Shown: piece after piece, positions 1 to 8,479 of the stretch
How positions within the stretch are numbered: position 1 is the first letter of the stretch
How the letters are laid out: each line of letters opens with the position of its first letter
Assembly (NCBI RefSeq): GCF_001672895.1
Contig: NZ_LZKP01000056.1
Location: 1-39,527, forward strand
Reading direction: 5' to 3'
Source of the DNA: Mycobacterium sp. E740
GTDB lineage: Bacteria > Actinomycetota > Actinomycetes > Mycobacteriales > Mycobacteriaceae
Length of the DNA: 39,527 nucleotides
Translations under genes and position numbers: made by a program
The notes under the pieces: model-generated
Database searches by the model: none
Told to the model about the DNA's origin: nothing
Seen by the model: only the letters and a program-made list of their open reading frames with translations

Positions 1-48
1 GCCGCGTCGGCCAAGGACGGCGACGCACCGGTCAGCGAGGCGCCGACG

Positions 49-189
49 CTACCAGGCCGGCCAACGTCCGGTCGGCGGTGGGGTCGTGCTCGGCGGTGCG
101 GCGGGTTGTGGTGGGGGAGGAGTGCCGCATTGCACGAGGAGCGCGGCTACTGCTGCGATGGCTGCGAGCCTGGCGGTGTGGCCTCGCAT
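49..189 (-). CDS. Short lipoprotein-like reading frame, possibly frameshifted
   Basis: This 46-codon frame starts three bases after the stop of the upstream amidase gene on the same strand, so it could be translationally coupled to it. The product begins with a basic n-region (MRGHTAR), an alanine-rich hydrophobic stretch and a lipobox-like LLVQC with Cys21, followed by a Pro/Thr-rich linker, the usual start of a mycobacterial lipoprotein. It then meets an in-frame TAG at 51-49. A different minus-strand frame stays open from there to the left edge and reads like ordinary coding sequence (SVGASLTGASPSLADAA). The gene may therefore be frameshifted by mutation or sequencing error and continue outside the window. 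Alternatively it is a very short lipoprotein. No function is proposed. Confidence 0.42.
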   Translation of the reverse strand: MRGHTARLAAIAAVAALLVQCGTPPPPQPAAPPSTTPPPTGRWPAW

Positions 190-192
190 GAG

Positions 193-909
193 TTACCGGA
201 GGCCGGATTCGATGTCGGCGACGGCGGCCGATGCCTCGGGTCCGCAGATGGTGTGGAGGTCGACGGATCCGTTGGCCAGAAGAGCGTTGACGCGGTTCTT
301 GAGATCGCCCGAGGCGACGTGCGAATAGAGGTTGGTGCCGGGGCATGAGGTGTCGGGACTGGCGTCGCGGTGGCCGGCCAACGTGCCGGTCGGGATGTCG
401 AATCGCTGTGCGGCCCAAGCGAATGCGAGTGCAGCGCCGTTGAGCTGATCCTCACTGATCTGTTCTTCGTCGAAGTTGCCTTCGCAGACGACGAGGAAGT
501 GGCCGGTGGGGTCGTAGTTGGTGGCGGTGTCGCCGACGAGCTCGGGCTTGCGCAGCTCATAGATGTTGCCGTTGCGGTCGACGCTGAGGTGGTAGGCGAT
601 GTCGATCCAGCCGTGGGTGTCCTGGTGGTAGTGCTGGTGCTGGCGCAGTCGAGCCGGCGCGTTGGCGTTGTCGCCGAGGGTGACCGCGGTGTGGTGGATC
701 GTCATGCGGACAGGGGTCTGCGGGGTGCCGCCAGGGCGGGGCGGCTGGGCGCCCCAGGCGTCACGGCACAGCACGACGTTGGAGGCGGGTGCCTGTTGGG
801 GACGCGCGTTCGCGGTTCCGTTCGGGTACGCGCCAGCGGTGACGGCGGCCAGGCCGACGAGCTGCAAAAGGCGGCGACGGGTGAGCGCGAGGTGATCGTC
901 AGCCGCCAT
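193..909 (-). CDS. Exported N-acetylmuramoyl-L-alanine amidase (PGRP/Amidase_2 family)
   Basis: The 238-residue product should cleave the amide bond between N-acetylmuramic acid and the stem peptide of peptidoglycan outside the membrane. Residues 10-27 form a Tat-like signal: TRRRLLQL followed by an alanine-rich hydrophobic core. The amidase domain spans about residues 45-215. Candidate zinc and catalytic residues are visible: His72/His73 in TIHHTAV, Tyr106-His107 in AYHL, and His180 with Cys189 in GHRDASPDTSCPG. The H/H/C pattern fits the zinc-dependent amidase/peptidoglycan-recognition fold. The gene is divergent from a transmembrane Ser/Thr kinase (172 bp between starts), which makes a cell-wall context plausible. 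Substrate and physiological role are inferred from the family only. Confidence 0.87.
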   Translation of the reverse strand: MAADDHLALTRRRLLQLVGLAAVTAGAYPNGTANARPQQAPASNVVLCRDAWGAQPPRPGGTPQTPVRMTIHHTAVTLGDNANAPARLRQHQHYHQDTHGWIDIAYHLSVDRNGNIYELRKPELVGDTATNYDPTGHFLVVCEGNFDEEQISEDQLNGAALAFAWAAQRFDIPTGTLAGHRDASPDTSCPGTNLYSHVASGDLKNRVNALLANGSVDLHTICGPEASAAVADIESGLR

Positions 910-1081
910 GCGGTCACCATACGGAGCAGCGGCAGGTCGTGTGGCGTTTGGAAGCCGATACCGGTCACGGGCTCGCGGTGGCGCTCGAAGCCAGCCCTGC
1001 GGCGGATGGTCCTTTGAGGCCGTGCGAAAGTTTCGCCATGGCGGATAGTGGCGATACCGGCATCATGTCGGGTGTGAGGCC

Positions 1082-2422
1082 ATGGCGTTAGCTGAAGGCG
1101 ACGTTTTCGCCGGGTACACGGTGGTGCGTCCGCTCGGTGCGGGTGGCATGGGTGAGGTTTACCTCGTCCAGCATCCGCGGCTGCCGCGCTACGACGCGCT
1201 CAAGATCCTGCCGGCTGATTTCACGGTCGACGGGGAGTACCGCGAGCGCTTCAACCGTGAGGCCGACATGGTGGCCCGGTTGTGGCATCCGAACATCGTG
1301 GGCCTGCACGACCGCGGCGAGTTCGACGGTCAGCTGTGGATCACGATGGACTATGTCGAGGGCACCGACGCAGGCGCGTTGCTGCGTGATTACGGAGGCG
1401 CCGGGCTGCCGCCCGAGGATGTGGTGCGGATCGTCTCGGGTGTGGCCGATGCGCTGGACTACGCACACCAGCGGGAGCTGCTGCATCGCGATGTCAAGCC
1501 GTCGAACATCCTGCTGGCACAAAGCGATCAGAAGTTCAGCCGAGCATTGTTGGCGGACTTCGGAATTGCGCGCTGGGTGCAGGACTCGGCGGGTCTGACG
1601 GCCACCGATATGACGGTCGGAACGGTGGCGTACGCGGCACCCGAGCAGTTGATGGGAGAGTCGCTGAGCGGCCGAGCGGATCAGTATGCGTTGGCGGCGA
1701 CGGCTTTTCACTTGATCACCGGCCAACAGTTGTTCCAGCACGACAATCCCGCGGTCGTGATCAGTAACCACCTCACGGCGCGGCCGCCGGCCATCGGTGA
1801 GCGCATTCCGGAGCTGTCGGGGTTGGGGCCGGCCTTCGATCGGGCGTTGGCCAAGTCGCCGGAGGACCGCTACGAAACATGTAGCGAGTTCGCCGAGGCG
1901 ATGGCCGAGGGGTTGGCAGCGGCGGCGCAGGAGTTGGGCGCTGCCGATTCGACGATGCCTGCCCTGGCGGCGAAGAAGGCGAGCAAGCCCGCAAAAGCGG
2001 ACTCGGAATCGCGGCGGCCACGGCGCGCCTGGTTGGCGGCCGGAGTTGGTGTAGTGCTGATCGGGGTGGCGATTGCGGTTGGCTTGGGTGTGGCGCGGTG
2101 GAACGAGCCGACGGAGGATTCCGGGTCGAAGCCGGTGGTGCCGGTCGTCCTCATTGGCGCCGACTGCGCGACGCTGGGAGCGGCGGGGCAGACGACGAGC
2201 GGACAGCAGGCGTACTGCTCGCGGTTGCCGACGACCGGCGACGAGGTGTGGTCGATCTACCAGGGCGCGGTGCCGAATCCGACGGCATCGCCGGGCCCGT
2301 CCGACGAGGTATACCCCGCGGGCATCGAACAGCAGGTGCGGGTCTGCGTGAGCCAGACGGGGCAGAGCCGGGCGAAATGCCGTGAGGATGTCCGGGAGGG
2401 CAATCTCGAGGGGCCGGCTTAG
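1082..2422 (+). CDS. Transmembrane serine/threonine protein kinase (Pkn family)
   Basis: A 446-residue eukaryotic-like kinase. The cytoplasmic catalytic domain (about 12-280) has the glycine loop GAGGMGEVY (19-27), the ATP-binding lysine Lys41 in ALKIL, the catalytic loop HRDVKPSN (135-142), the DFG motif (159-161) and APEQL (186-190). The activation loop is rich in Thr, the usual autophosphorylation sites. A linker rich in Lys, Arg and Ala leads to one membrane segment (about 316-338). The outer domain is only about 108 residues and has four cysteines (362, 379, 422, 433) that could form two disulfides, as in small mycobacterial sensor domains. The start is the ATG after GTGAGGCC; the glycine loop follows it closely, as expected. 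Which Mycobacterium tuberculosis Pkn it matches cannot be settled by eye. Confidence 0.93.
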   Translation: MALAEGDVFAGYTVVRPLGAGGMGEVYLVQHPRLPRYDALKILPADFTVDGEYRERFNREADMVARLWHPNIVGLHDRGEFDGQLWITMDYVEGTDAGALLRDYGGAGLPPEDVVRIVSGVADALDYAHQRELLHRDVKPSNILLAQSDQKFSRALLADFGIARWVQDSAGLTATDMTVGTVAYAAPEQLMGESLSGRADQYALAATAFHLITGQQLFQHDNPAVVISNHLTARPPAIGERIPELSGLGPAFDRALAKSPEDRYETCSEFAEAMAEGLAAAAQELGAADSTMPALAAKKASKPAKADSESRRPRRAWLAAGVGVVLIGVAIAVGLGVARWNEPTEDSGSKPVVPVVLIGADCATLGAAGQTTSGQQAYCSRLPTTGDEVWSIYQGAVPNPTASPGPSDEVYPAGIEQQVRVCVSQTGQSRAKCREDVREGNLEGPA

Positions 2423-2505
2423 GGGGCGTCGGGTACTCCGGCGCGGGCTGTGGCAACGCGAGAACCGTGCCGCTGGATCGTCCCTAGTGCGGCGAAATCG
2501 GTGAA

Positions 2506-2679
2506 GTGGTGGGGGCTTCCCCCACGATCTATAGGGTGGGGCGGCAGGCGGCGCTGCTGCGGGCGAATCTCATCGGTGAGGGCGGGCGAGGGTCACCCAC
2601 GGTGGTGCAGGCGTCATTCGCAGCGGCGATCACCGACTTCGTGCGGATGCGGGTGGGTCAGCGCCGGGCATCGAGTTGA
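2506..2679 (+). other. Possible small ORF or gene remnant in the kinase-mcrB gap
   Basis: The 457-bp stretch 2423-2879 has no confident gene. The only reading frame with coding-like codon use begins at GTG 2506 and would give 57 residues (starting VVGASPTIYRVGRQAALLRA). The frame is open only from a TAG at 2485. No ribosome-binding site is visible, and a strong hairpin (2509-2525) covers its start. The remaining sequence to 2879 shows nothing recognisable apart from a TTAACC hexamer near 2865-2870 that could be a -10 box for the downstream restriction operon. It may be the tail of a decayed gene or chance; no function is proposed. Confidence 0.22.
2509..2525 (+). terminator. GC-rich hairpin after the kinase gene
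   Basis: GTGGGGGCTTCCCCCAC forms a perfect 7-bp stem with a 3-nt loop, 87 bp after the kinase stop codon. No U-tract follows, which is common for mycobacterial terminators. It would separate kinase transcription from the restriction operon. Confidence 0.4.
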
Positions 2680-2879
2680 AGGCCGAGGTGGTAGGGAGCG
2701 GTGCTAGCGGCGGCATTGGTTGTTGCCGTGCAGAAACTGTGGCCGGGGTGGGTGTGTGGGTGATCTTGGTCGGATCGTCGACGGAAGCGTTGAGTTGGTA
2801 CGGTCGGAGCCCACCGGACTGAGTTAGCAATAGTGGCTGGATGGCGCCCCCCGCTGGTCCGTCCAATTAACCTGGGACT

Positions 2880-5033
2880 GTGCTGGCAATCCCGACCCTC
2901 AAGCTCAGTTACGGCAACCTGCTGCTCGCCCGCCTTCGCGCGTTTGGCACGGCCGGCATCGAGGATCTCCTCGGTGACGATCCAGAGCAAAGTTTCAAGT
3001 CGGACGGCCCGCACCAGAACCCGGCGAGGCGAGCGAGTGATTGTCTCCGCTTTGCGCGGATGCTCGATCTGGTTGTGGAGGACCAGCGCTGGTGGAAGCT
3101 CACCGACTCGGGAACCGCCTACGCCGAAGAAGTTGATCCAAGCAATCCCTGGATCGTCAACGACGTTCAGGCAGGCGTCCTTCGGGACCGGCTGTCAACT
3201 GGTAACGCCCCGCTGGCTGAAGACGTCCGCGCTGCCGTTCGGGTGGTTCGTGACCTACCCTCCGGCTGGTCCAATAGCGACCTCGGGCGTGCGCTCGCGG
3301 AGCATGATGAAACCGACCAGTGGCAAGCGGATCGAACCTTTGAATCGCAGGGTGCTCGCTACCGAGAACTTCTCATAGAGAGTGGGCTCATCGATAGAAG
3401 CGGTGAGCTGACCAAAGAAGGGGCTACCTTCCTCGGAGGACAGGGCTCCGTCTGGTGGGTGAATCAAGGTGCCACTTACACAAAGGAGCGCGACGGCGGG
3501 TTCCTCTGGGCACCAATGCTGAACAAGGCAGGCCGCCCGCAATACCACTGGGACACCATGGATGAGGTTCGTGACGGTGACGTAGTCCTGCACTACAGCA
3601 ACGGTTCGTTGCGGGCCGCAAGCCGTGTAACCGCAGCGGCGAGGCCAGCGCCGAATCCGCTCGACGACCAGTCCTGGGAAGACGCGGGCCGGCTCGTCGA
3701 GGCGCAGTATCAGGAGCTCAATGAGCCGATCGCACTTGCCGCAATCGACGAGGGCGCCCGAATCAAGCAAGGTTCGCCGTTCACAGTCTCTGGATCCGTT
3801 CAGCAGGTCTACCTTGTGCGCCTTCACGAAGACTTCGTGTACGAACTGGCACAGAGTTTTCCCGAACTCGCGGCGCATTTACCTTCGGTCGAAGTTGCTT
3901 CGCGACCGCCCATTACATCGCCGGAGACGCCGACACCCGCCGATCTGTTTCATGACTTCGCCGTCGCGGTGGAAACCTCTGGTCTTCGCTTCCCAGCCGA
4001 ATCCAACCTCGTTAGATCGTTCGTGAGCAGTTTGCTTGCGAAACCCTTCGCGATCCTGACGGGACTCGCCGGTTCGGGCAAGACTCAGCTCGCGATGAGA
4101 CTCGGTGAATGGTTCGGCACGGATAACCATGGACGCCATCGCCACGTCGTCGTACCCGTTCGGCCTGACTGGACGGGACCGGAATCTATCTTTGGGTACG
4201 AGGATGCGCTGCGTACGTCCGCTTCTGGGGCGCCGGTGTGGTTCGTGCCCGAAGCGTTCGAGTTTGTTCTTCGCGCCGCGAGCGAGCCGGAGCACCCGTA
4301 CCTGCTGATTCTGGACGAGATGAACTTGGCCCACGTCGAACGGTACTTTTCTGATTTTCTGTCCGGGATCGAGTCACGACGTCCGGTCTTACCTGATCTC
4401 GTTTTCGATGAACCATCCCGTCAGTGGATCCTGCGCGACGTCGAGGCGCAACGGCTGCCGTTGCCACGAAACCTTTTCGTTGTTGGCACAGTCAACGTAG
4501 ACGAGACGACCTACATGTTCTCGCCGAAGGTTCTCGACAGGGCCTTCACTTTTGAGTTTCGGGTGAGCTCTGATGAGCTCGACGCCGAGCTTCGACGGCC
4601 TACTGCAGCGGCGGCTGGCGAGGATCATCGAGTCCGCGCTTTCGCGTCATTGGCCGAGAAAGACGATTGGCACCGCGTGCATCCTCATCCGGCGCGCGAC
4701 CAGATTGTTTCGACCCTTCGAGAGGCGCACGCGATCCTCGCAGGCGCCAATCAAGAGTTCGGGCACCGAACGCTGTACGAGATCTTGCGGTTCTCCGCAT
4801 TCTTCGCAGCAACTGGAGACACCGATAGTGATACCGCAATCGACCTCGCGATGATGCAGAAGATCCTGCCGAAGGTGCACGGGTCGCGACGGCGAGTCGA
4901 GCCGGTTCTGACTGCGCTAGATGCTCTGGCTCAGGGCACCGGTCCGGCTCCGCGGCTGCCTGTGACGCACCACAAGATCGCCCGCATGATCGACTCAATT
5001 CGCGCCAATCAGTTCGTCAGTTTCGCTGAGTAG
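2880..5033 (+). CDS. mcrB: EVE-domain McrB-like AAA+ restriction subunit
   Basis: A 717-residue motor/reader subunit of a type IV (modification-dependent) restriction system. Residues about 1-85 and 115-185 look like winged-helix segments. Residues about 190-325 resemble an EVE (PUA-like) domain, starting WWVNQGATY and containing WDTMDEVRDGD and a YLVRL strand; EVE domains are known readers of modified bases. The C-terminal half is the McrB AAA+ domain: Walker A GLAGSGKT (395-402), Walker B LLILDEMN (475-482), a sensor/signature segment GTVNVDETT (536-544) and a basic LDRAF (552-556) supplying a likely arginine finger. GTG at 2880 is the only upstream start that keeps the first helix. No Shine-Dalgarno is seen, but TTAACC lies about 9 nt upstream, so the message may be leaderless. 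The nuclease partner follows 2 bp downstream. Base composition is lower in GC than the flanks, suggesting transfer. Confidence 0.9.
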   Translation: MLAIPTLKLSYGNLLLARLRAFGTAGIEDLLGDDPEQSFKSDGPHQNPARRASDCLRFARMLDLVVEDQRWWKLTDSGTAYAEEVDPSNPWIVNDVQAGVLRDRLSTGNAPLAEDVRAAVRVVRDLPSGWSNSDLGRALAEHDETDQWQADRTFESQGARYRELLIESGLIDRSGELTKEGATFLGGQGSVWWVNQGATYTKERDGGFLWAPMLNKAGRPQYHWDTMDEVRDGDVVLHYSNGSLRAASRVTAAARPAPNPLDDQSWEDAGRLVEAQYQELNEPIALAAIDEGARIKQGSPFTVSGSVQQVYLVRLHEDFVYELAQSFPELAAHLPSVEVASRPPITSPETPTPADLFHDFAVAVETSGLRFPAESNLVRSFVSSLLAKPFAILTGLAGSGKTQLAMRLGEWFGTDNHGRHRHVVVPVRPDWTGPESIFGYEDALRTSASGAPVWFVPEAFEFVLRAASEPEHPYLLILDEMNLAHVERYFSDFLSGIESRRPVLPDLVFDEPSRQWILRDVEAQRLPLPRNLFVVGTVNVDETTYMFSPKVLDRAFTFEFRVSSDELDAELRRPTAAAAGEDHRVRAFASLAEKDDWHRVHPHPARDQIVSTLREAHAILAGANQEFGHRTLYEILRFSAFFAATGDTDSDTAIDLAMMQKILPKVHGSRRRVEPVLTALDALAQGTGPAPRLPVTHHKIARMIDSIRANQFVSFAE

Positions 5034-5035
5034 CT

Positions 5036-7318
5036 ATGCCTGCGGACTCGATGAAGTTGAAGCTTCGAGATAACGAAGGCGACGTCGTTGGCGACCTGCT
5101 GGTCGCCAATCTCCCGGGTCGGCAGGACACGACGTTGTCGGCGCGCGGTGAGCTGTCGTTGCGGGAAGCAGCGGTTTACCGCTACGAAGTACTTACGGAC
5201 GCAACGAGTGTCGATATTGAGCCGCGCGAGTTATTCGATCCTGACGATGCAAGCCTTAAGCAAGGGCGACTACTCCCTGGTCAAGCCGTAGGGCGTGTCC
5301 GTATCCAAGTCGTCGATCGCTCAACGGGGCTGACAGGCACGACCGATGTCGACGTCGAGGCCGTCAAACTGGATCACGAGACTGAATATCGTCAGATGCT
5401 GACGGACATCTCTTCGTTCGCTTCTGAGGCAGTGCTGCAAGGTTTCGCGCCCAGCATGCTGGATCTTGCGCCGAGCGAATTGCCCGCAGAACTGCTTTAC
5501 CTCCGCTTCGCGATGATCGCGGCGTACTTAAAGGACCCAGCATTCGAGGCCGCGATTGCGTGTGTCACCTCGCAGCCACACCGCATATGGGTGTCTGAGC
5601 GCGAGATCCGCCCTATTGGATCACCGTTTCCATCCGGGGCCGCTTTTCGTCGTGCAGTTTGCGCGCCCGGTCAGCGGATTCCGTGGCCGGGTCATTCCGC
5701 CGTACTCCCGTCTCTGCCTGCTGTTTTAACCCGTGATCGCGCCGAAGCGAGTGTCGACAACTCCGCAAATCAGTTTGTCAAGTTCGCTTTGACACGTTGG
5801 CGAGCCATCTCGCTGGAACTGATCGACGTGCTATCTCAATATTCGCTGGTCGAGTCCGGACCGCTGCGTCGCGGTCAGCAGATCGCTGCCGATGTTGGTG
5901 CCCAACTCGACGAATATTTAGCGCACCCACTATTCAAAGAGGTCAGCTCACTACGGAGAATGCCAACGTCGGACCAGGTACTACTTAAGCGCGCGGGTTA
6001 CCGCGAACTCTTCCGCACGTTCGCGATGACTGAGTCGAGTCCGACAGTTCGCATTGACCGCGAGGGAATGACTGACGTTTTCGCAGCTTCGCAACGCAAC
6101 GTCGCAACGCTCTATGAGTTTTGGTGCTTTCTCGCGCTAGTGAATTCGCTAGGGCGAGTGTGCGGGGAGGATCAGACGGTTCGTGCCTTCACTCTGACCG
6201 GCGACGGGTTATCCATGACTCTGCGGTCAGGCCACGCGTCGAGGTTGTGGTGGTCGGTCAGACGAGGGGATCGGCCGCTCCGTGTCGAGGTCTACTTCAA
6301 TCGAACGTTCGCCGGCGCAGACGATCGGCGTGGCTCGTGGAGTCAAGCGATGCGCCCTGACTGCTCGGTGCGGATTCGACCAGAAGGCAGCACGCCTTCG
6401 CTTGTGTCCCCGCAAGAGCTCGAGGTTTGGCTGCACTTCGACGCCAAGTACCGCGTCGACAATCTCCTCTCACAGCTGACCTCTGAACCTGATTCGGGTG
6501 AGTCGTTCGAGGAATCGACGACCTCTGGCGGTGCTAAGCGCGACGACTTACTCAAGATGCACGCGTACCGCGACGCGATTTCGCGAACGGCGGGAGCATA
6601 CGTGCTGTATCCGGGATCAGAGATCAAAGACATTCGGCGACATCCCGGCTTCAAGGAAGTGTTGCCTGGCCTCGGCGCCTTCCCTCTCAGGCCGAGCAGC
6701 GACGGGCTCCCGTCGTCATCGCAAGCCCTCGACCATTTCCTTAGCGATGTGCTCACACATGTCGCCAGCCAAGTTACGCGTGATGAGCGGCATCGCTTCT
6801 GGACAGCGACCGTACATCGGCCTGGCGGGTCCGCCCTCACATCGCCACTGACCACCGACTTCTTGGATGAACCTCCCGCTGATACGGACGTGCTCCTCGG
6901 TTTCGTTCGAAGTGATGACCACCGTCGATGGATAGAACGAGTCCGTAAGTACAACATTCGTGCTGGAGACCGGACCGGCGCTGTCGAAATTGGTGGACGA
7001 GAGCTCGGCGCCAAGTTGCTTCTCTTGTACGAGAACAGAATTGGTTCCTTCCAGGTGTTGCGCGCCGCGCGATTACTGCGCTGGCAGCCAGCAACCGCGT
7101 CCGACCTGGTCGCGACCGGGTATCCCAACCCGCGCGGTGATATTTACTTCGTCGCCGACCTCGAGTTCGTCCGACCCCTGCCCGCGTGGGTGCACTCGAT
7201 CGACCTAGAGGTCCTCACTGCGAACGTCCGTCTTGGGGTGCCGCATGTCGTCACGTGGTGGGACGTCATCCGTTCAGCATCAAACCTCCCGGCGATGGGT
7301 GGCTCCGACGCGAAGTGA
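5036..7318 (+). CDS. McrC-like DUF2357/PD-(D/E)xK nuclease subunit
   Basis: The 760-residue partner of the upstream McrB-like protein. The N-terminal ~350 residues match the DUF2357 type of McrC adaptor, including a conserved-looking segment around 240-260 (DNSANQFVKFALTRW). The nuclease core is at about 355-525: Glu361 in LYEFW, Asp442 in RPDCSVRI, FDAKYR with Asp469 and Lys471, and KMHAYRDAI (507-515), a clear PD-(D/E)xK arrangement. Residues about 617-745 form an extra C-terminal domain (VLLGFVRSDDHRRW, LLLLYENRIGSF, GYPNPRGDIYFV) that looks PUA/EVE-like, so the complex may carry a reader domain in each subunit; that assignment is inference. The ATG lies 2 bp after the mcrB stop. Codon use includes many A/T-ending codons, like its partner and unlike the flanking genes. 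Confidence 0.87.
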   Translation: MPADSMKLKLRDNEGDVVGDLLVANLPGRQDTTLSARGELSLREAAVYRYEVLTDATSVDIEPRELFDPDDASLKQGRLLPGQAVGRVRIQVVDRSTGLTGTTDVDVEAVKLDHETEYRQMLTDISSFASEAVLQGFAPSMLDLAPSELPAELLYLRFAMIAAYLKDPAFEAAIACVTSQPHRIWVSEREIRPIGSPFPSGAAFRRAVCAPGQRIPWPGHSAVLPSLPAVLTRDRAEASVDNSANQFVKFALTRWRAISLELIDVLSQYSLVESGPLRRGQQIAADVGAQLDEYLAHPLFKEVSSLRRMPTSDQVLLKRAGYRELFRTFAMTESSPTVRIDREGMTDVFAASQRNVATLYEFWCFLALVNSLGRVCGEDQTVRAFTLTGDGLSMTLRSGHASRLWWSVRRGDRPLRVEVYFNRTFAGADDRRGSWSQAMRPDCSVRIRPEGSTPSLVSPQELEVWLHFDAKYRVDNLLSQLTSEPDSGESFEESTTSGGAKRDDLLKMHAYRDAISRTAGAYVLYPGSEIKDIRRHPGFKEVLPGLGAFPLRPSSDGLPSSSQALDHFLSDVLTHVASQVTRDERHRFWTATVHRPGGSALTSPLTTDFLDEPPADTDVLLGFVRSDDHRRWIERVRKYNIRAGDRTGAVEIGGRELGAKLLLLYENRIGSFQVLRAARLLRWQPATASDLVATGYPNPRGDIYFVADLEFVRPLPAWVHSIDLEVLTANVRLGVPHVVTWWDVIRSASNLPAMGGSDAK

Positions 7319-7476
7319 TGCGTATGCCGCATGTCGGGAGGCTTGAGTTCCGACCAATCGCGTCGGGCCGCCGGTCGGGAGGTCACGCCATTCACCGGCT
7401 GCGCTTGATTGCACGCTGTACAGGCGACAGATACGTATTCATCAGCCCGCGGCGGAGCGGTCGCGCCCGGACGTAG
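7318..7476 (+). CDS. Possible 52-residue basic protein overlapping the mcrC-like stop
   Basis: The stop of the nuclease gene and an ATG share one base (TGATG), the arrangement of translationally coupled genes. The resulting 52-residue product is strongly basic (about 14 Arg) with a short hydrophobic strand (DRYVFIS). About 70% of its third positions are G or C, similar to the two genes before it. No domain is recognisable. Short overlapping ORFs arise by chance in this kind of DNA, so the gene is uncertain. From 7477 to 7697 I see no gene; a 66-codon antisense frame there lacks coding character. Confidence 0.33.
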   Translation: MRMPHVGRLEFRPIASGRRSGGHAIHRLRLIARCTGDRYVFISPRRSGRART

Positions 7477-7697
7477 TCATGGAATCTCGATAACTGTGTC
7501 GTTGAAGACCGCTCGTGTCGTCGAATACCGCGCGCTTTCGGGCACTGGCCTGGAAATCCACCACCGCTGCCGCCGTGAACACAACGACGCTTGCCCCGAA
7601 ACTTGGTCAGCGACGGCCATCGACTTGGGAACGCTTAGCTGGCAGGATTCCGCGGGAACCGGTGACCCCGCCGGCACAACAACCTGAGGTCCACGAT

Positions 7698-8396
7698 ATG
7701 ACCGATCGCCCTGTCGCCGTTGACTTTCACTTCGACGTCATGTGTCCCTTCGCGTATCAGACGTCACGATGGATTCGTGAAGTGCGCGATCAGACCGGCC
7801 TCGAGGTGAACTGGCGCTTCTTCAGCCTTGAGGAGATCAACCGTCAGGAGGGCAAGAAGCACCCGTGGGAGCGGGAGTGGTCGTACGGCTGGTCGATGAT
7901 GCGCATCGGCGCGCTCCTGCGCCGGAAGTCGATGGCCGACGTCGACGCGTGGTACGAACGGGCCGCGCGGGCACTGCACGTTGAAGGCCACAAGCCGCAC
8001 GAAAAGGCCGTTGCCCGAGCTCTTTTGGAGGAACTTGGCTTCGATGCCGGGCTTGTCGACCAAGCCATCGACGACCCGACCACCAACGACGAGGTGATGG
8101 CCGACCACCAGCGCGTCGTCGACGCCGGCGGCTACGGCGTGCCGACCCTGTTCTTCCCCGATGGGCAGTGCCTGTTCGGGCCGGTACTCATCGATCCACC
8201 CGTCGGTGAAGCGGCGCTGCGGCTCTGGGACGCCGTCGTTGCCTGGACCGAGTTCCCACATCTCTACGAGTTGCAGCGGCCGAAGACGACCGCCGACCAG
8301 CAGGCGATCACCGAGACCCTCCGCCCGTACCTGGAGGCCAGGGACTGGGTGTCGATCAACCGCGGCGAGGTCATCACGTTCGACGAGCCGCGTTGA
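7698..8396 (+). CDS. DsbA-family thioredoxin-fold protein (Rv2466c/FrnE-like)
   Basis: A 232-residue cytoplasmic thioredoxin-fold protein of the type that includes the mycothiol-dependent nitroreductase Rv2466c. Matching features are the N-terminal strand [18 protein letters not shown], the cis-proline region GYGVPTLFF, the FGPVL segment and the ending [10 protein letters not shown]. The active site is Cys16-Pro-Phe-Ala19, so the second cysteine of the usual CPxC is missing. The protein would work with a single cysteine and an external thiol rather than by an internal disulfide. The frame is open 183 bp further upstream, but homologous sequence begins at ATG 7698. It has no signal peptide. 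The exact substrate is not predictable. Confidence 0.85.
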   Translation: MTDRPVAVDFHFDVMCPFAYQTSRWIREVRDQTGLEVNWRFFSLEEINRQEGKKHPWEREWSYGWSMMRIGALLRRKSMADVDAWYERAARALHVEGHKPHEKAVARALLEELGFDAGLVDQAIDDPTTNDEVMADHQRVVDAGGYGVPTLFFPDGQCLFGPVLIDPPVGEAALRLWDAVVAWTEFPHLYELQRPKTTADQQAITETLRPYLEARDWVSINRGEVITFDEPR

Positions 8397-8479
8397 TGCG
8401 GCGCAAGATGCGACACCACCGGCACAGCTCCCGTCGCATGCGATGATGGCTCGCGTCCCCAAAAGCAAAGGAGCTTCAC

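Noticed and set aside
7477..7677. A 66-codon minus-strand frame in the gap after the restriction locus
   Set aside because: It has no ribosome-binding site, no domain and mixed codon use; an equally open plus frame covers the same bases.
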